Below are positions 24,080 through 31,884 of a DNA stretch of 32,032 nucleotides, one piece after another. A model generated the notes under the pieces. The model saw nothing but the letters and a program-made list of their open reading frames with translations. It was not told where the DNA came from and ran no database searches. Positions within the stretch are counted from its first letter, which is position 1, and every line of letters starts with the position of its first letter. The stretch comes from Halomonadaceae bacterium T82-2 (lineage in GTDB: Bacteria; Pseudomonadota; Gammaproteobacteria; Pseudomonadales; Halomonadaceae), in contig LSBP01000033.1 in the NCBI GenBank assembly GCA_001577635.1, forward strand, positions 1 through 32,032, written 5' to 3'. The translations under genes were made by a program, and so were the position numbers.

Positions 24080-24787
24080 TCAGCCCCCCAGGAACATTTC
24101 AGCGACTTCCGGATCGGCCAGGAGGTTGGGACCGGTGTCTTCGTGACGGTTGCGGCCGGTGGCCAGTACATAGCCGCGATCGGCGATGGCCAGGGCCTGC
24201 TTGGCGTTCTGCTCGACCATCAGCACGCCGATGCCCTGGGCATTGATCTCCTTGATGCGCTCGAAGGTCTCGTCGATCAGCAGCGGCGAAAGCCCGGCGG
24301 TGGGCTCGTCGAGCATCAGCAGTTCGGGGTCGATCATCAGCGCGCGGCCCATGGCGACCATCTGACGCTCGCCGCCGGACATCAGCCCGGCCTGCTGGCG
24401 ACGCCGCTCGGCGAGCTTGGGAAACAGCGTGTAGACCTTGTCGAGGCGCTTCGAAAGATCACCCTTCATCAGGTAGGCGCCCATCTCGAGATTCTCGCGG
24501 ACCGTCATCGAGGGGAAGACGTTCTTCTCCTGGGGCACGTAGGCGATACCGCGCCGGACCATCTGTTCCGGCTTGGCGTTGGTGATCGGCTCGCCCTTGT
24601 AGAGGACGTCGCCGGCACGGATGCGCAGCAGGCCGAAGACCGCCTTCATCGCCGTGGACTTGCCGGCGCCGTTGGGGCCGACGATCACCACGATCTCGTC
24701 GGTCTCCACGCGCAGGTTGGTACCCTGGAGAATATCGACGCCGCCGTAGCCGCCATAGAGGTCCCGGGCTTCGAGAAGACTGGTCAT
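24080..24787 (-). CDS. livF: Branched-chain amino-acid type ABC ATPase (LivF)
   Basis: A 235-residue cytoplasmic ATPase subunit. Walker A is VGPNGAGKST, the signature MSGGERQMVAMGRAL, Walker B LLMLDEPTAGLSP, and the switch region MVEQNAKQAL has the Gln-Asn of LivF in place of the usual His-Asp pair. It lacks the C-terminal extension of LivG. The start ATG at 24787 overlaps the livG stop codon (ATGA). It forms a heterodimer with LivG. Confidence 0.93.
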   Translation of the reverse strand: MTSLLEARDLYGGYGGVDILQGTNLRVETDEIVVIVGPNGAGKSTAMKAVFGLLRIRAGDVLYKGEPITNAKPEQMVRRGIAYVPQEKNVFPSMTVRENLEMGAYLMKGDLSKRLDKVYTLFPKLAERRRQQAGLMSGGERQMVAMGRALMIDPELLMLDEPTAGLSPLLIDETFERIKEINAQGIGVLMVEQNAKQALAIADRGYVLATGRNRHEDTGPNLLADPEVAEMFLGG

Positions 24788-25593
24788 GAGGCATCTCCCT
24801 GGTTCGAAGGCCGGGCGTTCTCGCCCATCTGCCCGCTCATGCCGCCGCCGAGATAGGCCTCGCGGACCTGTTCATTGCGGCGCAGGTCGGTCATGGCGCC
24901 GGAGGCGATCAGTTCGCCGTTGGCCATCACGTGGACCGGGTCGCACAGCGCCGAGATCAGGTCCATGTCGTGCTCGATCACGCAGAAGGTGTAGCCGCGC
25001 TCGCGATTCAGGCGCTGGATCGCCTCGCGGATCTTGCCCAGCAGGGTGCGGTTGACCCCGGCGCCGGGCTCGTCGAGCAGGACCATCCGGGCATCGGTCA
25101 TCATGGTGCGCCCCAGGTCGAGCAGCTTTTTTTGGCCACCCGAGAGGTTGCCGGCCAGCTCGTCGGCGACATGGGTGATCTCCAGAAAGTCGAGCACGTC
25201 GTCGACTTTGTCGAGCACCGCGCTGTCCTCCTGCTTGACCCGGCCCCAGCGCAGCCAGGCGTTGAACAGGTTCTCACCGCTCTGACCGGGCGGCACGACC
25301 ATGAGATTTTCGCGCACGGTCATGCGCGAGAACTCGTGGGGGATCTGGAAGGTGCGGACCAGGCCGAGATGAAACAGCTTGTGCGGCGGCAGGCCGGTGA
25401 TGTCGCGGCCGTCCAGCAGCACGCGGCCTTCGCTGGGGGGAAAGAGTCCGGCGACCATGTTGAACAGGGTGCTCTTGCCGGCACCGTTGGGGCCGATCAG
25501 GCCGGTGATGCTGCCCTCGGCAACCTCGAGCGAGACCCCTCGCACTGCCTGTATGCCGCCGAACGTCTTGGAGACGTTGTCGATCTGAATCAA
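24784..25593 (-). CDS. livG: Branched-chain amino-acid type ABC ATPase (LivG)
   Basis: A 269-residue cytoplasmic ATPase subunit and first gene of the operon. Walker A is LIGPNGAGKST, the signature NLSGGQKKLLDLGR, Walker B VLLDEPGAGVN and the switch VIEHDMDLI. The C-terminal REAYLGGG tail is the LivG-type end, here followed by about 18 extra polar residues. The start codon is TTG at 25593 (reading MIQIDNVSKTFGG), chosen because GAGGAG lies about seven bases upstream and the next residues are the normal first strand. The non-ATG start may lower expression. Confidence 0.9.
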   Translation of the reverse strand: MIQIDNVSKTFGGIQAVRGVSLEVAEGSITGLIGPNGAGKSTLFNMVAGLFPPSEGRVLLDGRDITGLPPHKLFHLGLVRTFQIPHEFSRMTVRENLMVVPPGQSGENLFNAWLRWGRVKQEDSAVLDKVDDVLDFLEITHVADELAGNLSGGQKKLLDLGRTMMTDARMVLLDEPGAGVNRTLLGKIREAIQRLNRERGYTFCVIEHDMDLISALCDPVHVMANGELIASGAMTDLRRNEQVREAYLGGGMSGQMGENARPSNQGDAS

Positions 25594-25943
25594 GGAGAAG
25601 CTCCTCGCAAGCGTCCTCTTTCCGGGGCGGCGCGGGCGGTGAAACGGCGTTCACGGATGCCGGCCCGGCGATGGAGTTGTGATTGTGATGGGCCCGGGCC
25701 ATCGGAGGCGGGGCGGGGATCGCCACGGGCCGTATGAGGGTGACCTTACAGGGGCTTGACCTCGCCGGACAAGCGCCGCCACCGATGGCCTTTAAACGGT
25801 TGCACCGCGCGCGATGGCGTGGGCGGCCGTCGACAGCCCCGGGCATGACAAGGCATGTTGCACTGCAACAAGGGGTCTGCTATGTTGCACTGCAACGAAG
25901 GCCGAAACCTTCGAGGTCAGCCCACCACGACGGAGGTCCTATC
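25594..25943. other. Divergent intergenic region between livG and the phasin gene
   Basis: This 350-bp gap holds the phasin promoter and paired palindromes (annotated separately) on its right side. The left part (25600-25740) is GC-rich with no coding sequence or clear promoter that I can support; the livG promoter should lie there. Open frames running through it are shadows without ribosome sites. Confidence 0.5.
25857..25896 (+). promoter_or_regulatory. Phasin promoter with two identical 13-bp operators
   Basis: GTTGCACTGCAAC, a perfect palindrome around a central C, occurs twice (25857-25869 and 25884-25896), 27 bp centre to centre. A possible sigma-70 promoter overlaps both: TTGCAC (25858-25863), 17-bp spacer, TATGTT (25881-25886), so each palindrome would cover one promoter box. 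TGC/GCA-rich palindromes upstream of phasin genes are the known target type of the PHA-sensing repressor PhaR, which makes PhaR the leading candidate. About 47 bp separate the second copy from the start codon. Confidence 0.65.
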
Positions 25944-26318
25944 ATGGCTACCAACACCCAGAACGCATTCGATCAGGTCAACAAGCAGTTCGAGACTTTC
26001 TATACCGGCCCGGCGCGCGCTTACGCCGCCATGGCCATGGATTACACGGAGCAGCTGGTCAACACCCAGATGAGCTTCACCAAGGCCTATGTCGACGCCG
26101 GCTTCGCCCAGACGCGCGCCATGCTCGACGTGCGTGATGCCGAAGGCTTCCGCAGCTACGTCGAGGAACAGCAGAAGGTCGTCAAGGATCTGGGCGAGCG
26201 CCTGAAGGGCGATGCCGAGAAGGTCGTTGCCCTTAACCAGGACTTCGCCAAGCAGAGCCAGCAGCTGGTCGAGGAAAACCTCAAGACCGCCAGCAAGACG
26301 GCGGGCCAGACGAAGTAA
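25944..26318 (+). CDS. phaP: Phasin family protein
   Basis: A 124-residue phasin, a small amphipathic helical protein that coats polyhydroxyalkanoate granules and limits their coalescence. The sequence is low in Cys and Trp, rich in Ala, Gln, Lys and Glu, and almost all helical. FETFYTGPARAYAAMAMDYTEQLV and the C-terminal LVEENLKTASKTAGQTK are typical. ATG 25944 has CGGAGG at good spacing; the longer open frame upstream overlaps the operators and is not coding. It is monocistronic between a regulated promoter and a strong terminator. No PHA synthase or phaR gene is in the window. Confidence 0.88.
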   Translation: MATNTQNAFDQVNKQFETFYTGPARAYAAMAMDYTEQLVNTQMSFTKAYVDAGFAQTRAMLDVRDAEGFRSYVEEQQKVVKDLGERLKGDAEKVVALNQDFAKQSQQLVEENLKTASKTAGQTK

Positions 26319-26341
26319 GCGTCGCTTCGGCGTCGTATCCG

Positions 26342-26372
26342 GGCCGGCGACTCCTGTCGCCGGCCTTTTTTT
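26342..26372 (+). terminator. Intrinsic terminator of the phasin gene
   Basis: GGCCGGCGAC (26342-26351) pairs perfectly with GTCGCCGGCC (26356-26365) around a TCCT loop, followed by seven T. A strong rho-independent terminator 23 bp after the phasin stop codon. Confidence 0.93.
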
Positions 26373-26409
26373 GTCTTGCCGTTTTGTCGTGCCGTTTTGT
26401 CGTGCCGCG

Positions 26410-27294
26410 TCAGGGGCGTGGCGTCGTGCCTTCGCGGCGCGCCCACCACCGGCCGGGCAGACGCACGTTGATCACCGCCAGGCCCGCTACCACCAGTAGT
26501 CCGCCGATGAGCTTGTTGGCTCCCAGCGGGTCGCCCAGCAGCCACATGCCCAGCAGCACGGCGAAGACCGGCATCAGCAGCGACAGCGGCACGACGCGGC
26601 TGACCGGATGCTTCTGCAGCAGCCGATACCACACCCCATAGGCGACGATCGACGACATCACGGCGGTATAGAAGACGGCACCCCAGCCGCTCCAGCCGGC
26701 GTTGCCCAGCGCCGCCCATTGCGCATCCTCGAAGAGCCAGGACCCCAGCCCCACCTGGGGAATGGCGAACAGCGCGATCCAGCCGGCCAGGGTCAGCGGC
26801 GGGATGGGGGGCGCCACCTTGATGATCAGGTTCGACACTGCCCAGAAGAAGGCGCTGGCCAGCAGCAGGGTGGTGGGCAGCGGCGCCGGCAGGGAGGGCC
26901 CGCCGGCCAGCACCACCACGCCGCTGAAGGACATTGCCAGGCCCAGCCAGCGGCGCAGGTCAAGCCGGTCTCTAAGGAAGGCGGCGGCCAGCAGGGTCGC
27001 GAAGGGCGTACCCATCTGCACCAGCAGTGCGCCGGTGCCGGCCTCGGCCTGGCCGAGCCCCAGAAACAGCAGCGGGAAATGCAGACCACCGAAGGTTACC
27101 GACAGCAGCAGCAGCCAGGGCAGCTGGCGGCGGTTGAAGCGGGTGAAGGGCACCAGCAGGGCCGCGACCAGCGAAAAGCGCAACGTCATCAGCAACAGGG
27201 GCGGCATGTCCGCCACCCCGACCTTGATGACGATGATGTTGAGGGCCCAGATGACAATTACGGTCAATCCGAGCAGAAGGTCGCGTAGGGGCAC
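26410..27294 (-). CDS. EamA-family (DMT) transporter
   Basis: A 294-residue inner-membrane protein with ten predicted spans arranged as two EamA repeats (about 1-135 and 145-280). The first repeat opens LLGLTVIVIWALNIIVIKVGV, and each repeat ends in a hydrophobic segment after a charged turn (FLRDRLDLRRWLGLAMSFSG; LGDPLGANKLIGGLLVVAG). Such proteins usually export amino acids or other metabolites; the pattern resembles E. coli RhaT/YdcZ-like and EamA (cysteine/O-acetylserine) exporters but the substrate is not determinable. The start is GTG at 27294, with AAGGA seven bases upstream. It converges on the phasin gene and is divergent from the DUF192 gene. Confidence 0.88.
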   Translation of the reverse strand: MPLRDLLLGLTVIVIWALNIIVIKVGVADMPPLLLMTLRFSLVAALLVPFTRFNRRQLPWLLLLSVTFGGLHFPLLFLGLGQAEAGTGALLVQMGTPFATLLAAAFLRDRLDLRRWLGLAMSFSGVVVLAGGPSLPAPLPTTLLLASAFFWAVSNLIIKVAPPIPPLTLAGWIALFAIPQVGLGSWLFEDAQWAALGNAGWSGWGAVFYTAVMSSIVAYGVWYRLLQKHPVSRVVPLSLLMPVFAVLLGMWLLGDPLGANKLIGGLLVVAGLAVINVRLPGRWWARREGTTPRP

Positions 27295-27315
27295 GAATTC
27301 ATCCTTGAATGGCGG

Positions 27316-27328
27316 TCAGGTAACCTGA
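27316..27328. promoter_or_regulatory. Perfect 13-bp palindrome in the EamA/DUF192 divergent region
   Basis: TCAGGT-A-ACCTGA lies in the 119-bp region between the divergent EamA exporter and DUF192 genes. A minus-strand TATACT (27351-27346) could be the exporter -10 box, placing the palindrome about 12-24 bp after the transcription start. It may be an operator for an unknown regulator. Confidence 0.3.
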
Positions 27329-27413
27329 GGGAAAACCGATAGAGCAGTATAAAGAAGGGGGGCGGAGGCTGCGAGGCGCCTTCGATGCGCATAATGGAAG
27401 ACGGGAGGCTGTG

Positions 27414-27902
27414 ATGCCGCGACGAGGAGTGGTTTTCGCGCTCTGGTGCGGGCTCGCCGTGCTGGGCGTGCTGACAGGGTGGGCAGGGGTGCAGGCCGGC
27501 GACCTGGAACAGCGGACTCTGGTCATTGTCAGTGGCGATCGGCGGCAGGCGATTCAGGCGGAAATCGCCCGGCGCCCGGCCGACAGGGCCCGGGGCCTGA
27601 TGGAGCGAGAGCGGCTGCCCGCCGGCGCCGGCATGCTGTTTCTCTTCCCTCGCGAGCAATCCGCCACGGGCGCCTTCTGGATGTTCAACACCCGCATTCC
27701 GTTGTCGATCGCCTTCATCGATACCCAGGGCGTCATCCGCGCCATCCGGCGAATGGTCCCCTGTGCCAGCGAGCGACCTGCCGACTGCCCGCGCTATCCC
27801 GCGGGGGTCCCGTTTCGCATGGCACTGGAGGTCAACGCCGGGTTCTTCGCGCGCCATGGCATCACGGTGGGGGATCGGCTGTTGCCGACCTCGCTGCCCT
27901 GA
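27414..27902 (+). CDS. DUF192 exported protein
   Basis: A 162-residue DUF192-family protein. A signal peptide (MPRRGVVFALWCGLAVLGV onward) probably ends near VQA|GD (28/29). The domain shows the family pattern: RARGLMERERLPAGAGMLFLF, then TGAFWMFNTRIPLSIAFID and VRFRMALEV-like PFRMALEVNAGFF near the end. DUF192 proteins are small beta-rich periplasmic or membrane-associated proteins of uncertain function. The ATG at 27414 sits five bases after GGGAGG; an in-frame GTG directly before it (27411) is less well placed. It ends 13 bp from the convergent parA stop codon. Confidence 0.87.
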   Translation: MPRRGVVFALWCGLAVLGVLTGWAGVQAGDLEQRTLVIVSGDRRQAIQAEIARRPADRARGLMERERLPAGAGMLFLFPREQSATGAFWMFNTRIPLSIAFIDTQGVIRAIRRMVPCASERPADCPRYPAGVPFRMALEVNAGFFARHGITVGDRLLPTSLP

Positions 27903-27915
27903 CGGTCGGGGTGAC

Positions 27916-28650
27916 TCAGCCCAGGCGCTGGGCGATTTCGCGCCACAGGGCGGCATAGGCCCGACTGCCGGCGCAGCGCGGGGCGAAGGCGTTCACCGGG
28001 GCGCGCTCCAGCCCCATGCGCTCGATGGCGCTGGCATTGGGGATGGTCGTGGACAACCGGGTGGGCCAGTGTTCGCCGAGGTCGTCCACGATTTCCCGGT
28101 GCAGCTTGCGGCGGCGGTCGGCGAGGGTCACGAAGGGCCAGACCGGGCAGTCCTGATTGGCGTCGTCCAGGTAGTGGCGCAGCTGGTCGAGGGTGCGTTG
28201 CGAGAGCGTGGTGGGGATCACCGGCACGAGCAGGGCGTCGACACTCGAGACGATCTGTTCGGCCAGCGTCGACAGGCTGGGCGGGCAGTCGAGGATGATC
28301 AGGTCGTAGTCGTCATGCACGGGCTGGAGCATGCGGCGCAGGCGGCTGGGCTTGCGGTCTTCCAGCAGCTGTTCCATCGCCCGCGAGCCGATAGCGGCCG
28401 GCAGCAGATCGAGCCCCTCGACGCCGGTGTTGCGAATCACCTTGTCGAGCGCCGCCTTGCCCTTGACCAGCTTGCCCACGCCGCCGCGTACCTTGGGCTT
28501 GGCGCGCAGATAGAAGGTGGTCGCCGCCTGGGGGTCGAGATCCCAGAGCAGCACGCGACGGCCGTCACGGCAGGCCTCGGCGGCGAGATTGACGGCGGAG
28601 GCGGTCTTGCCCACGCCGCCCTTGATGCTGTAGAGCGCCAGCATCTTCAT
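27916..28650 (-). CDS. Orphan ParA/MinD-superfamily ATPase
   Basis: A 244-residue cytoplasmic ATPase of the ParA family. The deviant Walker A is KGGVGKT (residues 10-16) with the signature lysine, the Walker A' region is LLWDLDPQAATT and Walker B LIILDCPPS. There is no N-terminal DNA-binding domain, so it is of the small Soj-like type. These ATPases dimerise with ATP on DNA or membranes and position plasmids, chromosomes, chemoreceptors or protein complexes. No parB or other cargo partner gene is next to it; the flanking genes are a DUF192 protein and a TRAP transporter. It is monocistronic and convergent with the DUF192 gene. Function is therefore open. Confidence 0.88.
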   Translation of the reverse strand: MKMLALYSIKGGVGKTASAVNLAAEACRDGRRVLLWDLDPQAATTFYLRAKPKVRGGVGKLVKGKAALDKVIRNTGVEGLDLLPAAIGSRAMEQLLEDRKPSRLRRMLQPVHDDYDLIILDCPPSLSTLAEQIVSSVDALLVPVIPTTLSQRTLDQLRHYLDDANQDCPVWPFVTLADRRRKLHREIVDDLGEHWPTRLSTTIPNASAIERMGLERAPVNAFAPRCAGSRAYAALWREIAQRLG

Positions 28651-28964
28651 GGCGGGCTCCCACGGTTCGGCCGTCTGAAAGGGCGCCTTAGTCTAGCAGC
28701 GATGGTGGCCGGCCGCGTGACGGTTCGATGACAGCCGTGGGCATATTGCCAGGCTGTCATTCATTCGATAGCGCTTTACAATGATGGCTGGATCGATACA
28801 CGCCCGCGCCCACCGTGCCGGGCGTGCCTCGGCGGGCAGCCACGAGCTGCGCGCCGCGGGTCCTTATCCTCCGGACCTGCATGCGGGGAAGCCGCCCGGC
28901 TTCATGATAACCAATAACGTAGCCAGACCCGGCCCGCGGGCTGGCGCATGCAAGGAATCACGAC
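28651..28964. other. Divergent intergenic region between parA and the TRAP operon
   Basis: A 314-bp gap without a gene. It contains a 33-bp near-palindrome (annotated separately) and a tight hairpin GAAGCCG-CC-CGGCTTC (28888-28903). A TTTACA at 28775-28780 might be a -35 box for the TRAP operon, but no convincing -10 box follows at 16-18 bp. The run up to the dctP start is GC-rich and could form leader structure. Confidence 0.5.
28728..28760. promoter_or_regulatory. 33-bp near-palindrome upstream of the TRAP operon
   Basis: ATGACAGCC (28728-28736) is the exact inverse of GGCTGTCAT (28752-28760), and the interior (TGGGCATATTGCCA) is itself nearly self-complementary. Only about one or two bases break the symmetry. 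It lies upstream of a TTTACA -35-like box. The length suits an operator for a dimeric or tetrameric regulator; no T run follows, so a terminator is less likely. Confidence 0.45.
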
Positions 28965-29972
28965 ATGCTGACACGCCGCTTTACCGGATTCACCGCTGCC
29001 CTTGCGGGGGCCGCCCTGCTGTGCACCGCGTTGACCGCACAGGCCCGCGAATATTCCGTCTCCACCGTGCTTTCGAATGCCTTCCCCTGGGGGCAGGCCG
29101 CCGACAAGTGGGCCGAGCTGGTCAAGGAACGCTCCGACGGGCGCATCACGTTGCGCGTCTATCCCAACTCGCAGCTGGTCAACGGCGACCAGACCCGCGA
29201 ATTCTCGGCCATGCGCCAGGGGCTGATCGACATGGCGGTGGGCTCGACCATCAACTGGTCGCCGCAGGTCCCGCAGCTCAACCTGTTCTCGCTGCCGTTT
29301 CTGATGCCCGATTATGACGCTGTCGACGCGGTCACCGGCGGCAAGGCCGGTGAGATGGTCTTCGACGCCATCGAATCGCGCGGCGTGATCCCGCTGGCCT
29401 GGGGCGAGAACGGCTTCCGCGAACTGTCCAATTCCAAGTTGCCGATCAATGAGCCCGAGGATCTCGACGGCCTGAAGATCCGCGTGGTCGGCTCACCGCT
29501 GTTCCACGACACCTTCACCGCGCTGGGCGCCAACCCCACCCAGATGAGCTGGGCCGACGCCAAGCCGGCGCTGACCACCGGGGCGGTGGACGGCCAGGAG
29601 AATCCGCTGTCGGTGTTCGACGTGGCGCGCATCGATCAGGTAGGGCAGAAGTACCTGACGCTGTGGCACTACATGAACGATCCGCTGATCTTCGCCGTCA
29701 ATCGCAACGTCTGGCAGCAGTTCCCCGAAAAGGACCGCGAGCTGCTGCGTCAGGCCGCCAAGGACGCCGGTGCCTGGGAGATCGAGAAATCGCGCGGCGA
29801 GCGTGACGATCGGCTGGCAGCGATCAAGGAGCGCGGTGTCGAGGTCGTCGAGCTCGACGACGCCCAGCACCAGGCCTTCGTCGACGCCACCCGCAGCGTC
29901 TATGACACCTGGACGCCGAAGATCGGCGAGGCGCTGGTCGAGACGGCACGCCAGGCCGCCGAAAACCGCTGA
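28965..29972 (+). CDS. TRAP transporter substrate-binding protein (DctP type)
   Basis: A 335-residue exported binding protein of a tripartite ATP-independent periplasmic transporter. The signal peptide (MLTRRFTGFTAALAGAALLC) is cleaved near AQA|RE (27/28). Core features include WAELVKERSDGRITLRVYPNSQL, the carboxylate-binding region LDGLKIRVVGSPLFHDTFTALGANPT with its conserved Arg, and GAVDGQENPL. This points to a carboxylate ligand such as a C4-dicarboxylate, sugar acid or 2-oxo acid. The ATG at 28965 follows CAAGGA. First of three genes dctP-dctQ-dctM, with a 71-nt gap before dctQ that allows more binding protein to be made. Confidence 0.92.
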   Translation: MLTRRFTGFTAALAGAALLCTALTAQAREYSVSTVLSNAFPWGQAADKWAELVKERSDGRITLRVYPNSQLVNGDQTREFSAMRQGLIDMAVGSTINWSPQVPQLNLFSLPFLMPDYDAVDAVTGGKAGEMVFDAIESRGVIPLAWGENGFRELSNSKLPINEPEDLDGLKIRVVGSPLFHDTFTALGANPTQMSWADAKPALTTGAVDGQENPLSVFDVARIDQVGQKYLTLWHYMNDPLIFAVNRNVWQQFPEKDRELLRQAAKDAGAWEIEKSRGERDDRLAAIKERGVEVVELDDAQHQAFVDATRSVYDTWTPKIGEALVETARQAAENR

Positions 29973-30043
29973 GCGGCAAGTGTCGCCAACCCGCAAGCCC
30001 CGTCGGCCGGCCGAGGTGCCGGCCGACACACGATGAGGTCAAC

Positions 30044-30523
30044 ATGAAACCGCAACCGGATGCGCGACTCGAGCGCGTTCTGGCCACGCTTGCCCTGGTG
30101 GTGATCGCCCTGATCAGTTTCGCCAACGTGGTGGTGCGCTACGTCACCGATGCCTCCTTCGCCTTCACCGAGGAGATCTCGGTTTTCCTGCTGGTGGTTG
30201 TGACCTTCGCCGGGGCGGCGGTGGCGCTGCGCCGCAACGGTCACATTCGCATCGGCCTCGTCGAGCGTGCCCTGCCGCCCGGACCGCGCCGTGTGCTGAT
30301 TGCGCTGCAGGGCCTCGCCGGGCTGGTGGTGCTGGGGCTGATCACCGGTTACGGCGCGCAGATGGCCTGGCAGGAGTATCACTGGCAGTCGCTGTCGCCG
30401 GGGCTCGGCGTGCCGCAGTGGTGGTACCTGGTGTGGCTGCCGCTGCTGTCGCTCGCGATGCTCGTGCGACTGGTCCAGCAGACTCTCGATCGGCTGCGCG
30501 GAGGGCTCGACGATGAGTCCTGA
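30044..30523 (+). CDS. TRAP transporter small permease (DctQ type)
   Basis: A 159-residue inner-membrane protein with four predicted spans, the small subunit of the TRAP transporter. The typical FANVVVRYVTDASFAFTEEIS segment is present, with the Arg and the Glu pair, followed by GAAVALRRNGHIRI. It organises the complex with the large subunit, whose gene overlaps it by 11 bp. Confidence 0.92.
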   Translation: MKPQPDARLERVLATLALVVIALISFANVVVRYVTDASFAFTEEISVFLLVVVTFAGAAVALRRNGHIRIGLVERALPPGPRRVLIALQGLAGLVVLGLITGYGAQMAWQEYHWQSLSPGLGVPQWWYLVWLPLLSLAMLVRLVQQTLDRLRGGLDDES

Positions 30524-31808
30524 TTTCCTGATGATCGGCAGCTTCGGGCTGCTGTTGCTGGCCGGCGTGCCGGTGGCCTTCGCGCTGGGCCTGGCCGGGG
30601 CGGTGGGCATCGTCACCGGGCTCTCGCCGGACATGCTGGCGGCACTGGGTACCAACACCTACAACAGCATCGCCAAGTACCCGTTGATCGCCATTCCGCT
30701 GTTCATCCTCACCGGCCTGATCTTCGAGCGCGCCGGGGTCGCCGCGCGGCTGGTGCGCTTCGCCCAGGCGCTGATCGGCCCGCGCCACGGCGGGCTGGCG
30801 CTGGTCGCGGTGCTGGTCTGCCTGATCATGGGCGGGATGAGCGGCTCGGGACCGGCGGATGCCGCGGCGGTGGCGATGGTGATGCTGCCCAGCATGACCC
30901 GTGCCGGCTACCCCAGGCCATTCTCGGCGACGCTGATTGCCGCCTCGGCATCCACCGCGATCCTGATCCCGCCGTCGGTGGCGCTGATTCTCTACTCGAT
31001 CGTGGTGCCGGGCGTCGATCTGCGTGCGCTGTTCGCCGCCGGGCTATTCCCCGGCATTTTGGCCGGCGTGGCGCTGCTGCTGCCGGCGTTCTGGCTGTCG
31101 CGGCGCCATGGCTGGGAGGCACCCTCTGAGGTCGAACGGCCGGCGCTGGGCGAGAGCTTTCGCCAGGCGATCCCCGCACTGTTCGCCCCGGTGCTGATCC
31201 TCGGCGGGCTGCGCAGCGGCCTGTTCACGCCCACCGAGGCCGCCGTCGCGGCGGTGGCCTACGGCGTGGTGGTGGGGCTGTTCCTGACCCGTGAGCTCGA
31301 CTGGCGCGAACTCTGGCGACTGGTCGGCGAGGCGGCGACGATCTCCGGGGTGGTGATGCTGATCATCGCCCTGGCGGGGATCTTCGCCTGGGCGGGCACC
31401 ATGCTGGGGACGTTCCGGCATCTCGCCGAGTGGCTGATCACGCTATCCGACAACGGCGCGGTACTGCTCACCCTGATCATGATTGCGGTGCTGCTCGCCG
31501 GCATGCTGCTGGATGCGATCTCGATCTACCTGATCCTGATGCCGATCCTCATTCCGGTGATGCAGCACTTCGGCTGGAATCCGGTGTGGTTCGGCATTCT
31601 GCTGGCGATGAACATCGCCATCGGCCAGTACACGCCGCCGGTGGCGGTCAACCTGATGGTCACCACCGAGGTGGCGGGCATCCGCCTCGAGCAGACCCTG
31701 GGCTGGGCGCTGGTGTTCGTGGCGGCGATGGCTATAGCGTTGCTGCTGGTGGCGCTGTTTCCGCCGATCGCGCTGTGGTTGCCGGGGGTGTTGGGCTACA
31801 ACGTCTGA
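30513..31808 (+). CDS. TRAP transporter large permease (DctM type)
   Basis: A 431-residue inner-membrane protein with about twelve spans, the sodium-driven transport subunit of the TRAP system. DctM-family segments include LLAGVPVAFALGLAGAVGI, MGGMSGSGPADAAAVAMVMLP, IPPSVALILYSIV, FTPTEAAVAAVAYGVVVGL and IGQYTPPVAVNL. Its ATG lies inside the 3' end of dctQ, indicating translational coupling. It works with the binding protein and DctQ to import a carboxylate. A terminator follows 25 bp after the stop codon. Confidence 0.93.
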   Translation: MSPDFLMIGSFGLLLLAGVPVAFALGLAGAVGIVTGLSPDMLAALGTNTYNSIAKYPLIAIPLFILTGLIFERAGVAARLVRFAQALIGPRHGGLALVAVLVCLIMGGMSGSGPADAAAVAMVMLPSMTRAGYPRPFSATLIAASASTAILIPPSVALILYSIVVPGVDLRALFAAGLFPGILAGVALLLPAFWLSRRHGWEAPSEVERPALGESFRQAIPALFAPVLILGGLRSGLFTPTEAAVAAVAYGVVVGLFLTRELDWRELWRLVGEAATISGVVMLIIALAGIFAWAGTMLGTFRHLAEWLITLSDNGAVLLTLIMIAVLLAGMLLDAISIYLILMPILIPVMQHFGWNPVWFGILLAMNIAIGQYTPPVAVNLMVTTEVAGIRLEQTLGWALVFVAAMAIALLLVALFPPIALWLPGVLGYNV

Positions 31809-31833
31809 GCGTCGGAAAAGGTAGAAAGGAGAG

Positions 31834-31859
31834 GGCGGCGACCGGAGACGGTCGCCGCC
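31834..31859. terminator. Intrinsic terminator after the TRAP operon
   Basis: GGCGGCGACC pairs with GGTCGCCGCC across a GGAGAC loop, followed by TTT. It sits between the convergent TRAP operon and the partial transporter gene and may serve both. Confidence 0.78.
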
Positions 31860-31884
31860 TTTGCGTGAGAACGCCTGAGGAGAG

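Noticed and set aside
20893-25593. Urea-specific (Urt) ABC transporter supporting the carboxylase operon
   Set aside because: The proteins read as general LivJ/LivHMGF type and are separated from the guanidine operon by an efflux operon; nothing ties them to urea.
26377-26402. Two tandem copies of a 13-base unit (TGCCGTTTTGTCG) after the phasin terminator
   Set aside because: Only two copies in a short gap; too little for a functional repeat or CRISPR call.
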